The notes under the pieces: generated by a model
The model's input: the letters and a program-made list of their open reading frames with translations, nothing else
Told to the model about the DNA's origin: nothing
Databases searched by the model: none
DNA from: Streptomyces olivaceus
GTDB lineage: Bacteria; Actinomycetota; Actinomycetes; Streptomycetales; Streptomycetaceae
Reading direction: 5' to 3'
DNA: 34,386 nucleotides
NCBI RefSeq assembly: GCF_000721235.1
Contig: NZ_JOFH01000053.1
Location: 1-34,386 of the forward strand
Made by a program: the position numbers and the translations under genes
Shown: piece by piece, positions 24,219 to 31,749 of the stretch
Layout: every line of letters starts with the position of its first letter
Position numbering within the stretch: the stretch's first letter is position 1

Positions 24219-24440
24219 ATGAGCATCGACTGGGCAGCCCTCGGCTCCGTCTTCGGCGTCAGCCTGGTGGTCACCGTGACCCTGGTGGGCCTGTTCACCC
24301 TGGGCATCGTCGGCCTCTCCCGCCAGGAGCGCGCCACCGCCCAGGGCGGTTCCGCCGCCCTCGCGGTCACCGGCGCGTACGCCTGCTTCGCGGCCTGCGC
24401 AGCGGCGGTGGCGTACGGGATCTATCTGATCGTCGCCTGA
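24219..24440 (+). CDS. Small two-helix membrane protein following pit
   Basis: A 73-residue protein with two transmembrane helices (about 9-33 and 46-71) joined by a short polar loop (SRQERATAQGGS). The ATG at 24219 has AAGGAAG upstream. It follows pit by 34 bases and precedes a strong terminator, so it belongs to the same transcript. From memory, S. coelicolor has a similar gene in this place. A role as accessory subunit of the phosphate carrier is possible but unsupported by any motif. Confidence 0.8.
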   Translation: MSIDWAALGSVFGVSLVVTVTLVGLFTLGIVGLSRQERATAQGGSAALAVTGAYACFAACAAAVAYGIYLIVA

Positions 24441-24458
24441 ACACCACCGCGCACCCGA

Positions 24459-24503
24459 GGGGCGGGGCGCGGGACGGACCCGAACCGTCCCGCGCCCCGC
24501 CCC
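24459..24503 (+). terminator. Strong terminator after the pit operon
   Basis: A perfect 19-bp GC-rich stem (24459-24477 with 24485-24503) has a 7-base loop and is followed by TT. It begins 19 bases after the stop codon of the small membrane gene and separates the pit operon from the cobalamin riboswitch. Confidence 0.9.
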
Positions 24504-24524
24504 TTCACGTGCCGGTCGGCACAG

Positions 24525-24712
24525 CCCCGGTGTGGGTCTTCGCACACTCTCCCGTCGCAGGTCAAGGCCAGGTTGACGGGTCTTCGGGGGCCGTGGTGGA
24601 CTTCCGGGGCCAGCTACGGCGGCAGGAGAGGAAGCCCGGTGCGATTCCGGCGCGGTCCCGCCACTGTGACCGGGGAACAGGAGCCCCGGGAGCCAGGAAC
24701 TCTCACCGCCGG
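24525..24712 (+). promoter_or_regulatory. Cobalamin (B12) riboswitch
   Basis: The conserved core of an adenosylcobalamin riboswitch is visible. GAAGCCCGGTGCGATTCCGG (24631-24650) leads to CGGTCCCGCCACTGTGACCG (24653-24672), and the B12 box AGCCAGGAACTCTCACC lies at 24691-24707. GGTG near 24529 may pair with CACC at 24704-24707 to close P1, so the ends are approximate. It stands upstream of cobD and should shut the cobalamin operon when B12 is plentiful. No clear terminator follows, so control is likely at translation initiation. Confidence 0.95.
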
Positions 24713-24750
24713 ACTCTTCGAACCAGGGCGTGGACACCCTGAGTGAGGAC

Positions 24751-24813
24751 ATGACGCGATGCCCGGCCGCCGCCCGACGTTCCCTGCCAGGTGCCTCCTC
24801 CCTGACCGTGTGA
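24751..24813 (+). CDS. Possible 20-codon leader ORF after the riboswitch
   Basis: An ATG at 24751 with GAGTGAGGAC before it opens a 20-residue frame (MTRCPAAARRSLPGASSLTV) that stops 12 bases before the cobD GTG. The cobD gene has no Shine-Dalgarno of its own, so its translation may depend on ribosomes ending here. CCTCCTCCC at 24797-24805 could pair with the purine-rich riboswitch end or with the leader's own GAGTGAGG. There is no evidence that the peptide itself matters. Confidence 0.35.
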   Translation: MTRCPAAARRSLPGASSLTV

Positions 24814-24825
24814 CCGGCTGAACCC

Positions 24826-25863
24826 GTGCGTGCCGAACGCGTCTTCGCGTACGGCGCCGCAGCCGGCCTCCTCGGCGACCTGCTCCTCGGCGATCCGCGC
24901 CGCGGGCACCCGGTCGCCGCGTTCGGCCGTGCCGCCGGTGCCGTGGAACAGCGGTTGTGGCGGGACCACCGGGGGTGGGGCGCGCTGCACACGCTCGTGT
25001 GCGCCGGCGGCGCCACCGCTCTCGGTGCGGCCGCCGCCCACGCCGTACGCCGCTCCCCCGCCGCCTCGATCGCGCTGACCGGTGCGGCCGCCTGGGCCGT
25101 GGTCGGCGGCACCTCGCTCGCCCGCGAGGCCGGTGCGGTCGAACGGGCGCTCCGGGCCGGGGACGTCGAGGCGGCGCGGGCGCGGCTGCCGCACCTGTGC
25201 GGGCGCGACCCGCAGTCCCTGGACGCCGACGGGATCGCCCGGGCCGTCGTGGAGTCCGTCGCCGAGAACACGTCGGACGCGGTGGTGGGCGCCCTGGTCT
25301 GGGGTGCCGTGGCCGGAGTGCCGGGGCTGCTCGGCTTCCGCGCGGTGAACACGCTGGACGCGATGGTCGGCCACAAGTCCTCCCGGTACCGCCGCTACGG
25401 CTGGGCCTCGGCCCGCCTCGACGACCTCGCGGGCTGGCCGGGCGCCCGCCTGACCGCCGCCCTGACCACCGTCGCGGGCGGCGATCCGCGCGGCGCCGTA
25501 CGGGCCTGGCGTGCCGACGCCGCCCGGCACCCGAGCCCCAACGCCGGGCCCGTGGAGGCCTCGTTCGCGGGCGCCCTGGGCGTGCGGCTCGGCGGGACGC
25601 TCTCCTACGGCGGGCGGGTGGAGCACCGGCCCGTCCTCAACGGGGCGGCGGGACGCGCCGTACGAGCCGGGTCCGGCGACATCGACCGGGCCGTACGCCT
25701 CTCCCGGCGCGTGGGCTGGCTGGCGCTGGGCGTGTGCGCGGGCGCACGGCTGCTCGTGCGCGGGGCCCCCGGCCGGGGACGCCCGCAGGGGCACCTGACG
25801 GAGCGCCCGGTGGGACACCTGACGGGACACCTGGTGGGCCGTCTGAAGGGACGTGCGTCATGA
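24826..25863 (+). CDS. cobD: Adenosylcobinamide-phosphate synthase CobD (CbiB)
   Basis: A 345-residue integral membrane protein that joins aminopropanol (phosphate) to cobyric acid to give cobinamide (phosphate). Family features are [21 protein letters not shown] near the start, [14 protein letters not shown], and [28 protein letters not shown] in the second half. The GTG at 24826 is the first in-frame start after a TGA at 24811; no Shine-Dalgarno is seen. The C-terminus has a short repeated extension ([21 protein letters not shown]). It is the first structural gene under the B12 riboswitch and overlaps cobQ by four bases (ATGA). Confidence 0.95.
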   Translation: MRAERVFAYGAAAGLLGDLLLGDPRRGHPVAAFGRAAGAVEQRLWRDHRGWGALHTLVCAGGATALGAAAAHAVRRSPAASIALTGAAAWAVVGGTSLAREAGAVERALRAGDVEAARARLPHLCGRDPQSLDADGIARAVVESVAENTSDAVVGALVWGAVAGVPGLLGFRAVNTLDAMVGHKSSRYRRYGWASARLDDLAGWPGARLTAALTTVAGGDPRGAVRAWRADAARHPSPNAGPVEASFAGALGVRLGGTLSYGGRVEHRPVLNGAAGRAVRAGSGDIDRAVRLSRRVGWLALGVCAGARLLVRGAPGRGRPQGHLTERPVGHLTGHLVGRLKGRAS

Positions 25864-27368
25864 GCGGTGGCCTCCTCGTCGCCGGTACGACCTCCGACGC
25901 CGGCAAGAGCGTCGTCACCGCGGGCATCTGCCGCTGGCTGGTGCGCCAGGGCGTCAAGGTCGCGCCCTTCAAGGCGCAGAACATGTCGCTCAACTCCTTC
26001 GTGACCCGCGACGGCGCCGAGATAGGGCGGGCCCAGGCGATGCAGGCCCAGGCCTGCCGGGTTGAGCCGACCGCGCTCATGAACCCCGTGCTGCTCAAGC
26101 CCGGCGGGGAGCGCAGCAGCCAGGTCGTGCTGCTCGGCAGACCGGTCGGCGAGATGAGCGCCCGCGGCTACCACGGCGGGCGCCAGGAACGGCTGCTCGG
26201 CACGGTGCTCGACTCGCTCGCCGAACTGCGCGCCACCCACGACGCGGTGATCTGCGAGGGCGCGGGCAGCCCCGCCGAGATCAACCTGCGGCGCACCGAC
26301 ATCGTCAACATGGGCATCGCCCGGGGCGCCGGCCTCCCGGTCCTCGTCGTGGGCGACATCGACCGCGGCGGCGTCTTCGCCTCCTTCTTCGGCACGGTGG
26401 CGCTGCTCGCGCCCGAGGACCAGGCGCTGGTCGCCGGGTACCTCGTCAACAAGTTCCGCGGCGACGTGTCGCTCCTGGAGCCCGGGCTCGACATGCTGCA
26501 CGGCCTCACCGGGCGGCGGACGTACGGGGTGCTGCCCTTCCGGCACGGGCTCGGCATCGACGAGGAGGACGGCCTCAGGGTCTCCCTGCGCGGGACGGTG
26601 CGGGAGTCGGCCGTCGCGCCGCCGGTCGGCGAGGACGTGCTGCGGGTCGCGGTCTGCGCCGTCCCCCTGATGTCCAACTTCACGGACGTGGACGCGCTGG
26701 CCGCCGAACCGGGCGTCGTGGTGCGGTTCGTGGACCGGCCGGAGGAACTGGCCGACGCCGACCTGGTGATCGTGCCGGGGACGCGCGGCACGGTGCGGGC
26801 ACTCCAGTGGCTGCGGGAACGGGGGCTCGCGGACGCGATCGCCCGCAGGGCCGCCGAGCGGCGGCCCGTACTCGGGATCTGCGGCGGCTTCCAGCTCCTC
26901 GGCGAGCACATCGAGGACGAGGTCGAGTCGCGCGCCGGGCACGTGGACGGGCTCGGACTGCTGCCCGTGCGGGTGCGGTTCGCCCGCGAGAAGACCCTCA
27001 CGCGTCCGGTGGGCACCGCCCTCGGCGAGCGCGTCGAGGGCTACGAGATCCACCACGGGGTCGCCCGGGTGGCGGGCGGGGATCCCTTCTTGGACGGCTG
27101 CCGGGTCGGCCAGACCTGGGGCACGCACTGGCACGGTTCGCTGGAGTCGGACGGCTTCCGGCGGGCGTTCCTGCGCGAGGTGGCCGCCGCCGCGGGCCGC
27201 CGTTTCGTGCCGGCCCGCGACACCTCGTTCGCCGCGCTGCGCGAGGAGCAGCTCGACCGGCTCGGCGACCTGATCGAACACCACGCGGACACCGACGCGC
27301 TGTGGCGGCTCATCGAGTCCGGCGCGCCGCGAGGCCTGCCTTTCATCCCGCCGGGAGCGCCCGCATGA
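25860..27368 (+). CDS. cobQ: Cobyric acid synthase CobQ
   Basis: A 502-residue glutamine-dependent enzyme that amidates four side chains (b, d, e, g) of adenosylcobyrinic acid a,c-diamide. The N-terminal dethiobiotin-synthetase-like ATPase domain has the P-loop GTTSDAGKS (9-17) and [12 protein letters not shown]. The class I glutamine amidotransferase domain in the second half has the nucleophile elbow [11 protein letters not shown] with Cys341 and the His in [12 protein letters not shown] at 25860 overlaps the cobD stop. Length and domains are complete, so the gene looks functional, although the upstream ring-building genes appear to be missing nearby. Confidence 0.97.
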   Translation: MSGGLLVAGTTSDAGKSVVTAGICRWLVRQGVKVAPFKAQNMSLNSFVTRDGAEIGRAQAMQAQACRVEPTALMNPVLLKPGGERSSQVVLLGRPVGEMSARGYHGGRQERLLGTVLDSLAELRATHDAVICEGAGSPAEINLRRTDIVNMGIARGAGLPVLVVGDIDRGGVFASFFGTVALLAPEDQALVAGYLVNKFRGDVSLLEPGLDMLHGLTGRRTYGVLPFRHGLGIDEEDGLRVSLRGTVRESAVAPPVGEDVLRVAVCAVPLMSNFTDVDALAAEPGVVVRFVDRPEELADADLVIVPGTRGTVRALQWLRERGLADAIARRAAERRPVLGICGGFQLLGEHIEDEVESRAGHVDGLGLLPVRVRFAREKTLTRPVGTALGERVEGYEIHHGVARVAGGDPFLDGCRVGQTWGTHWHGSLESDGFRRAFLREVAAAAGRRFVPARDTSFAALREEQLDRLGDLIEHHADTDALWRLIESGAPRGLPFIPPGAPA

Positions 27369-27519
27369 GACGTCCGGGAGGAACTGCCGGGCCCGGTAGA
27401 GGGCGCCGTGGGCGTCGAAAAGCGGGCCGTCCCTGCGAAGGCGGGGAGGAGAGGAGCGTGCCTCACCGGCTGCCGATCCGCCTCTCGTTTCCCTACACAT
27501 CCGAAGGAGTGATCACCGC
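27369..27519. other. cobQ-chelatase gap, possible scar of lost cobN
   Basis: From memory, S. coelicolor carries the ~3.6 kb cobN gene between cobQ and the chelatase gene; here only 151 bases remain. A frame from 27365 to 27523 overlaps the cobQ stop (ATGA) and the chelatase start (GTGA), but only about 65% of its 52 codons end in G or C. That is far below neighbouring genes, so it is probably not a real protein. CobN-like sequence was not recognised. GAAGGAG at its end is the ribosome-binding site of the chelatase gene. Confidence 0.45.
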
Positions 27520-29607
27520 GTGAGCACGCCCTATCCCTTCACCGCCCTGGTCGGACAGGAAGACCTCCGGCTGGCCCTGCTGCTGAACGCGGTGAGCCCG
27601 GCCGTCGGTGGTGTGCTGGTACGCGGTGAGAAGGGCACCGCGAAGTCCACGGCCGTGCGCGCGCTGTCGGCGCTGATGCCGGAGGTGGACGTCGTCTCCG
27701 GGTGCCGTTTCTCCTGCGACCCGGCCTCCCCGGACCCCGGCTGCCCGGACGGGCCGCACGGGACGGGGGCCTCGGGCTCCCGGCCCGCCCGCATGGTGGA
27801 GCTGCCCGTCGGCGCCTCCGAGGACCGGCTCGTCGGTGCCCTCGACATCGAGCGTGCGCTGGCGGAGGGCGTGAAGGCGTTCGAGCCGGGGCTGCTGGCC
27901 GACGCGCACCGCGGAATCCTGTACGTCGACGAGGTCAACCTGCTGCACGACCACCTCGTCGACCTGCTGCTGGACGCCGCCGCCATGGGCGCCTCCTACG
28001 TCGAGCGCGAGGGCGTGTCGGTGCGGCACGCCTCGAAGTTCCTGCTCGTCGGCACCATGAACCCCGAAGAGGGCGAGCTGCGGCCCCAGTTGCTGGACCG
28101 CTTCGGCCTCACCGTCGAGGTCGCCGCCTCGCGCGAGCCCGACCAGCGCGTGGAGGTCGTACGGCGACGGCTCGCGTACGACGACGATCCCGCCGGTTTC
28201 GCCGGACGCTGGGCCGACGAGGAGAGCGCGGTGCGGGCGCGGATCGTGGCGGCGCGGGACCTGCTGCCCGAGGTGCGGCTGGGCGACGGGGCGCTGCGGC
28301 AGATCGCGGCGACCTGCGCGGCCTTCGAGGTGGACGGCATGCGGGCCGACATCGTGATGGCGCGGACGGCGACCGCGCTGGCGGCGTGGGCCGGGCGGAC
28401 CGACGTGCTGGCGGAGGACGTGCGGCAGGCCGCGTTGCTCGCCCTGCCGCATCGCCGCCGCCGGGCGCCGTTCGACGCCCCCGGTCTTGACGAGGACAAG
28501 CTGGACGAGACGCTGGAGGAGTTCGGCGGGCAGGACGGGGACGAAGGCGACCAGGACGAAGGCGGGGACGACGACCCCGATCCGGATCCCGACGGCGGCC
28601 CCGGCGGCGGTCCCGGCGGCGGTCCCGGCGGGCAGCCCGAGCCCGACGACGCGCCTCGGGTCGACGGCGAATCCGCCGCACAGCCCGAGTCCGGGGAGGA
28701 CAGGGAGGGCGGGGAGCCGCAGCCTTCCGGCGGTGGCGGCGGCGGTGAGCAGACCCCCGCGCGTGCCGCCGAGCCGTTCCGGACCAAGGTGCTGAGCGTG
28801 CCGGGACTGGGCGAGGGTGCCGCCGGGCGGCGGTCCCGGGCTCGGACCGAGCACGGGCGGACCATCGGGGCCAGCCGTCCCCGGGGCACGCTGACCAAGC
28901 TGCATCTGGCGGCCACCGTGCAGGCGGCGGCGCCGCACCAGCGGGCGCGGGGGCGCAGCGGGCCGGGTCTGGTGGTGCGCCGGGACGATCTGCGGCAGGC
29001 GAGCCGTGAGGGGCGTGAGGGCAACCTCGTGCTGTTCGTCGTCGACGCGTCCGGGTCGATGGCCGCGCGGCAGCGGATGAGTGCCGTCAAGGGTGCCGTG
29101 CTGTCGCTGCTGCTGGACGCGTACCAGCGGCGGGACAAGGTGGGGATGGTGACCTTCCGGGGCTCGGCCGCCGACGTGGCGCTGCCGCCGACCTCGTCGG
29201 TGGACGCGGCGGCGGTCCGTCTGGAGTCGCTGCCGACCGGGGGGCGTACACCGCTCGCGGCCGGGTTGCTCAAGGCGCACGAGGTGCTGCGGGTGGAGCG
29301 GCTGCGCGACCCGGCGCGGCGGGCGCTGGTGGTCGTGGTGACGGACGGGCGGGCCACCGGCGGGCCGGAGCCCGTCGCGCTGGCCTCGCGTGCGGCCCGG
29401 TTGTTCGGCGCCGACGGCGTCGCCTCCGTGGTCGTGGACTGCGAGTCGGGGCCGGTGCGGCTGGGGCTCGCGGGGCAGCTGGCGGGTGAGCTGGGCGGTA
29501 CGGCGGTGACGCTGGACGAGCTGCGGGCGGACTCGATCGCCGGTCTGGTGAAGGACGTGCGGAGCAGTGGGCAGAACAGTGGGCAGAGCAGCAGGAGGGC
29601 CGCGTAA
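27520..29607 (+). CDS. ChlI/ChlD-type cobalt chelatase subunit (AAA+ and VWA)
   Basis: A 695-residue fusion of an AAA+ ATPase and a von Willebrand A domain, the form that in actinobacteria serves as the CobS/CobT equivalent and drives cobalt insertion by CobN. Walker A is RGEKGTAKST (35-44) and Walker B ILYVDEVNLL. A long acidic, Gly/Pro-rich linker lies at about 325-420. The VWA domain has the MIDAS motif DASGSM (509-514). GTG at 27520 is preceded by GAAGGAG. Magnesium chelatase is the usual automatic name, but cobalamin operon context argues for cobalt. Its large partner CobN is not in this window. Confidence 0.9.
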   Translation: MSTPYPFTALVGQEDLRLALLLNAVSPAVGGVLVRGEKGTAKSTAVRALSALMPEVDVVSGCRFSCDPASPDPGCPDGPHGTGASGSRPARMVELPVGASEDRLVGALDIERALAEGVKAFEPGLLADAHRGILYVDEVNLLHDHLVDLLLDAAAMGASYVEREGVSVRHASKFLLVGTMNPEEGELRPQLLDRFGLTVEVAASREPDQRVEVVRRRLAYDDDPAGFAGRWADEESAVRARIVAARDLLPEVRLGDGALRQIAATCAAFEVDGMRADIVMARTATALAAWAGRTDVLAEDVRQAALLALPHRRRRAPFDAPGLDEDKLDETLEEFGGQDGDEGDQDEGGDDDPDPDPDGGPGGGPGGGPGGQPEPDDAPRVDGESAAQPESGEDREGGEPQPSGGGGGGEQTPARAAEPFRTKVLSVPGLGEGAAGRRSRARTEHGRTIGASRPRGTLTKLHLAATVQAAAPHQRARGRSGPGLVVRRDDLRQASREGREGNLVLFVVDASGSMAARQRMSAVKGAVLSLLLDAYQRRDKVGMVTFRGSAADVALPPTSSVDAAAVRLESLPTGGRTPLAAGLLKAHEVLRVERLRDPARRALVVVVTDGRATGGPEPVALASRAARLFGADGVASVVVDCESGPVRLGLAGQLAGELGGTAVTLDELRADSIAGLVKDVRSSGQNSGQSSRRAA

Positions 29608-30206
29608 TGCCGAAGGGGCAGCCGAGTGTCGTACCGGAGGACGGGCTGACGACCCGGCAGCGGCGCAACCGTCCGCTGGTCGTCGTGCACACGGGCGTCG
29701 GGAAGGGCAAGTCCACCGCCGCCTTCGGACTGGCGCTGCGCGCCTGGAACCAGGGGTGGCCGATCGGGGTGTTCCAGTTCGTCAAGTCGGCCAAGTGGAA
29801 GGTCGGCGAGGAGAACGCCCTGCGCGTGCTGGGCGCCAGTGGTGAGGGCGGGTCCGTCGCCTGGCACAAGATGGGCGAGGGCTGGTCCTGGGTCCAGCGC
29901 GACGCCCAGATGGACAACGAGCAGAAGGCCCGGGAGGGCTGGGAGCAGGTCAAGCGGGATCTGGCCGCCGAGAGGTACAAGCTGTACGTGCTGGACGAGT
30001 TCGCCTATCCGATGCACTGGGGCTGGATCGACGCCGACGAGGTCGTGTCCGTGCTGCGCGACCGGCCCGGGACCCAGCACGTCGTGATCACCGGGCGGAA
30101 CGCGCCGGAGGCGCTGGTGGACTTCGCGGACCTCGTGACCGACATGTCCAAGGTCAAGCATCCGATGGACGCGGGGCAGAAGGGGCAGAGAGGCATCGAG
30201 TGGTGA
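29607..30206 (+). CDS. cobO: Corrinoid adenosyltransferase CobO
   Basis: A 199-residue cob(I)yrinic acid a,c-diamide adenosyltransferase of the CobA/CobO type, which places the 5'-deoxyadenosyl group on cobalt using ATP. The P-loop is HTGVGKGKSTAA (28-39), and LYVLDEFAYPMHWGWID together with HVVITGRNAPEALVDFADLVTDM are typical. The ATG shares one base with the chelatase stop (TAATG), so translation is coupled. The start of cobB overlaps its end. Confidence 0.97.
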   Translation: MPKGQPSVVPEDGLTTRQRRNRPLVVVHTGVGKGKSTAAFGLALRAWNQGWPIGVFQFVKSAKWKVGEENALRVLGASGEGGSVAWHKMGEGWSWVQRDAQMDNEQKAREGWEQVKRDLAAERYKLYVLDEFAYPMHWGWIDADEVVSVLRDRPGTQHVVITGRNAPEALVDFADLVTDMSKVKHPMDAGQKGQRGIEW

Positions 30207-31666
30207 CCGCTCCACCGGGCTCCGCCGTCCCCCGGCTGGTCGTCGCCGCGCCCTCGTCCGGCAGCGGCAAGACCACCGTCGCCACCGGGCTCATGGCCGC
30301 GCTCACGGCGCGGGGGCTCGCGGTGTCCCCGCACAAGGTGGGGCCCGACTACATCGACCCCGGGTACCACGCGCTCGCCACCGGGCGGCTGGGACGCAAC
30401 CTCGACGCGTACATGTGCGGTCCCGGACTCGTCGGGCCGCTCTTCGTGAACGGGGCGCGCGGGTGCGACATCGCCGTCGTCGAGGGCGTGATGGGGCTGT
30501 ACGACGGTGCCGCCGGGGAGGGCGAGCTGGCGTCCACCGCGCACGTCGCGAAGTTGCTGCGGGCGCCGGTCGTGCTGGTCGTGGACGCGTCGTCGCAGTC
30601 GCGGTCGGTGGCGGCGCTGGTGCACGGGTTCGTGAGCTGGGACCCGGAGGTGCGGATCGGGGGCGTGATCCTCAACAAGGTCGCGTCCGACCGGCACGAG
30701 GCGTTGCTGCGGGAGGCGATGGACTGCGTCGGGGTGCCGGTGCTGGGGGTGTTGCGGCGGGCGCCCAGGGTCGGTGTGCCGTCGCGGCATCTGGGGCTGG
30801 TGCCGGTCGCCGAGCGGGGCTCGGAGGCGGTGGGCGCGGTGGCGGCGATGGCCGCGCAGGTGGCCGACGGGTGCGATGTGGAGGCGCTGGTCGGGCTGGC
30901 GCGGTCGGCCGGGGTGCTGTCGTGTGCGGGGTGGGACGCGGGTGAGGTACTCGCTTCTTCGTCCCCGCCGCCCCTTCCCGTCCCGTCCCTGGGGGCCGCG
31001 CCCCCGGACCCCGCTGCCGGCCCCCGTCCTCGTCCTCGAACGCGTCCTCGAACGCCGGACGGGCCAAGACGGGTGGCCGTGGCCGGTGGGGCCGCCTTCA
31101 CCTTCTCCTATGCGGAGCACTCCGAACTGCTCGCCGCCGCCGGGGCCGAGGTCGTCGTCTTCGACCCGCTGCGGGACGAGGAGTTGCCCGAGGGGACCGG
31201 TGGGCTGGTGATCGGGGGCGGGTTCCCGGAGGTGTACGCCTCCGAGCTGTCCGCCAACGAGGGGCTGCGGAAGTCCGTCGCCGAGCTGGCGCTGAGCGGT
31301 GCTCCCGTCGCCGCCGAGTGTGCGGGGCTGCTGTACCTGTGCCGGGAACTGGACGGGCTGCCGATGTGCGGGGTGCTGGACGCCTCCGCGCGGATGTCGG
31401 ACCGGCTGACGCTGGGCTACCGGGACGCCGTGGCCGTGTCGGACAGTGCGCTGGCCGTCGCGGGGACGCGGATGCGGGGGCACGAGTTCCACCGGACGAC
31501 GGTGGAGCCGGGGGCCGGGGCCACGCCGGCCTGGGGGATGCGGACGCCCGAGCGGCGCGTCGAGGGGTTCGTGGAGCGCGGTGTGCACGCGAGCTATCTG
31601 CACACGCACTGGGCGGCCGAGCCCGGTGTCGCGCGCCGGTTCGTGGAGAGGTGCCGGACGTCGTGA
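30200..31666 (+). CDS. cobB: (Hydrogeno)cobyrinic acid a,c-diamide synthase CobB
   Basis: A 488-residue enzyme that amidates the a and c side chains of (hydrogeno)cobyrinic acid. The N-terminal ATPase domain has the P-loop APSSGSGKTTVA (17-28) and HKVGPDYIDPGYH; the C-terminal glutaminase domain has APVAAECAGLLYL with Cys374 and a final HTHW. GAGAGG precedes two adjacent GTG codons (30200 and 30203); the first has the better spacing, the second gives a GTGA overlap with cobO. Between the two domains lies an unusual Pro/Arg-rich linker of about 40 residues (near 255-290), encoded by a sequence that looks like a dispersed intergenic repeat. The product is slightly longer than usual for that reason. 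Confidence 0.95.
   Translation: MVTAPPGSAVPRLVVAAPSSGSGKTTVATGLMAALTARGLAVSPHKVGPDYIDPGYHALATGRLGRNLDAYMCGPGLVGPLFVNGARGCDIAVVEGVMGLYDGAAGEGELASTAHVAKLLRAPVVLVVDASSQSRSVAALVHGFVSWDPEVRIGGVILNKVASDRHEALLREAMDCVGVPVLGVLRRAPRVGVPSRHLGLVPVAERGSEAVGAVAAMAAQVADGCDVEALVGLARSAGVLSCAGWDAGEVLASSSPPPLPVPSLGAAPPDPAAGPRPRPRTRPRTPDGPRRVAVAGGAAFTFSYAEHSELLAAAGAEVVVFDPLRDEELPEGTGGLVIGGGFPEVYASELSANEGLRKSVAELALSGAPVAAECAGLLYLCRELDGLPMCGVLDASARMSDRLTLGYRDAVAVSDSALAVAGTRMRGHEFHRTTVEPGAGATPAWGMRTPERRVEGFVERGVHASYLHTHWAAEPGVARRFVERCRTS
30961..31065. repeat. Dispersed intergenic-type repeat inside cobB
   Basis: This stretch has the layout of a repeat often seen between Streptomyces genes: a CCGCCCCTTCCCGTCCC-like lead, a GGGGGC-CGC-GCCCCC hairpin at 30991-31005, and an end similar to CGTCCTCGAACGCCGGACGG. 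It also carries an exact 12-bp tandem duplication, CGTCCTCGAACG, at 31031-31042 and 31043-31054. It keeps the cobB frame and encodes the Pro/Arg linker. The identification with the genomic repeat is from memory. Confidence 0.55.
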
Positions 31667-31707
31667 GCAGCAGGCTGATCGGGGTCGGCGTCGGGCCCGG
31701 GGCCCCG
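31663..31707 (+). pseudogene. Truncated start of a CobI-type methyltransferase
   Basis: A GTG overlapping the cobB stop (GTGA) opens a frame whose first residues, SSRLIGVGVGPGAP, match the N-terminus of precorrin-2 C20-methyltransferase (CobI or fused CobIJ), where LIGVGVGPGDPEL is the SAM-binding start. After about 14 codons the similarity ends and the frame runs antisense through the convergent ZIP gene. The rest of the gene, and the precorrin methyltransferase genes that I would expect after it, are absent. The break falls immediately before the terminator of the ZIP gene. Confidence 0.65.
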
Positions 31708-31711
31708 AGGA

Positions 31712-31749
31712 ATCGCCGAGTGAGCGGCCGTCACCGCTCACTCGGCGAT
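31712..31749 (-). terminator. Perfect 16-bp hairpin at the end of the ZIP gene
   Basis: ATCGCCGAGTGAGCGG (31712-31727) and its exact complement (31734-31749) enclose six bases. The right arm contains the last three codons and the stop of the leftward ZIP gene. It may end transcription from both the cobalamin operon and the ZIP gene. Confidence 0.75.

Noticed and set aside
27369..27519. Second cobalamin riboswitch in front of the chelatase gene
   Set aside because: No GCCACTG core or B12 box is present in this gap.
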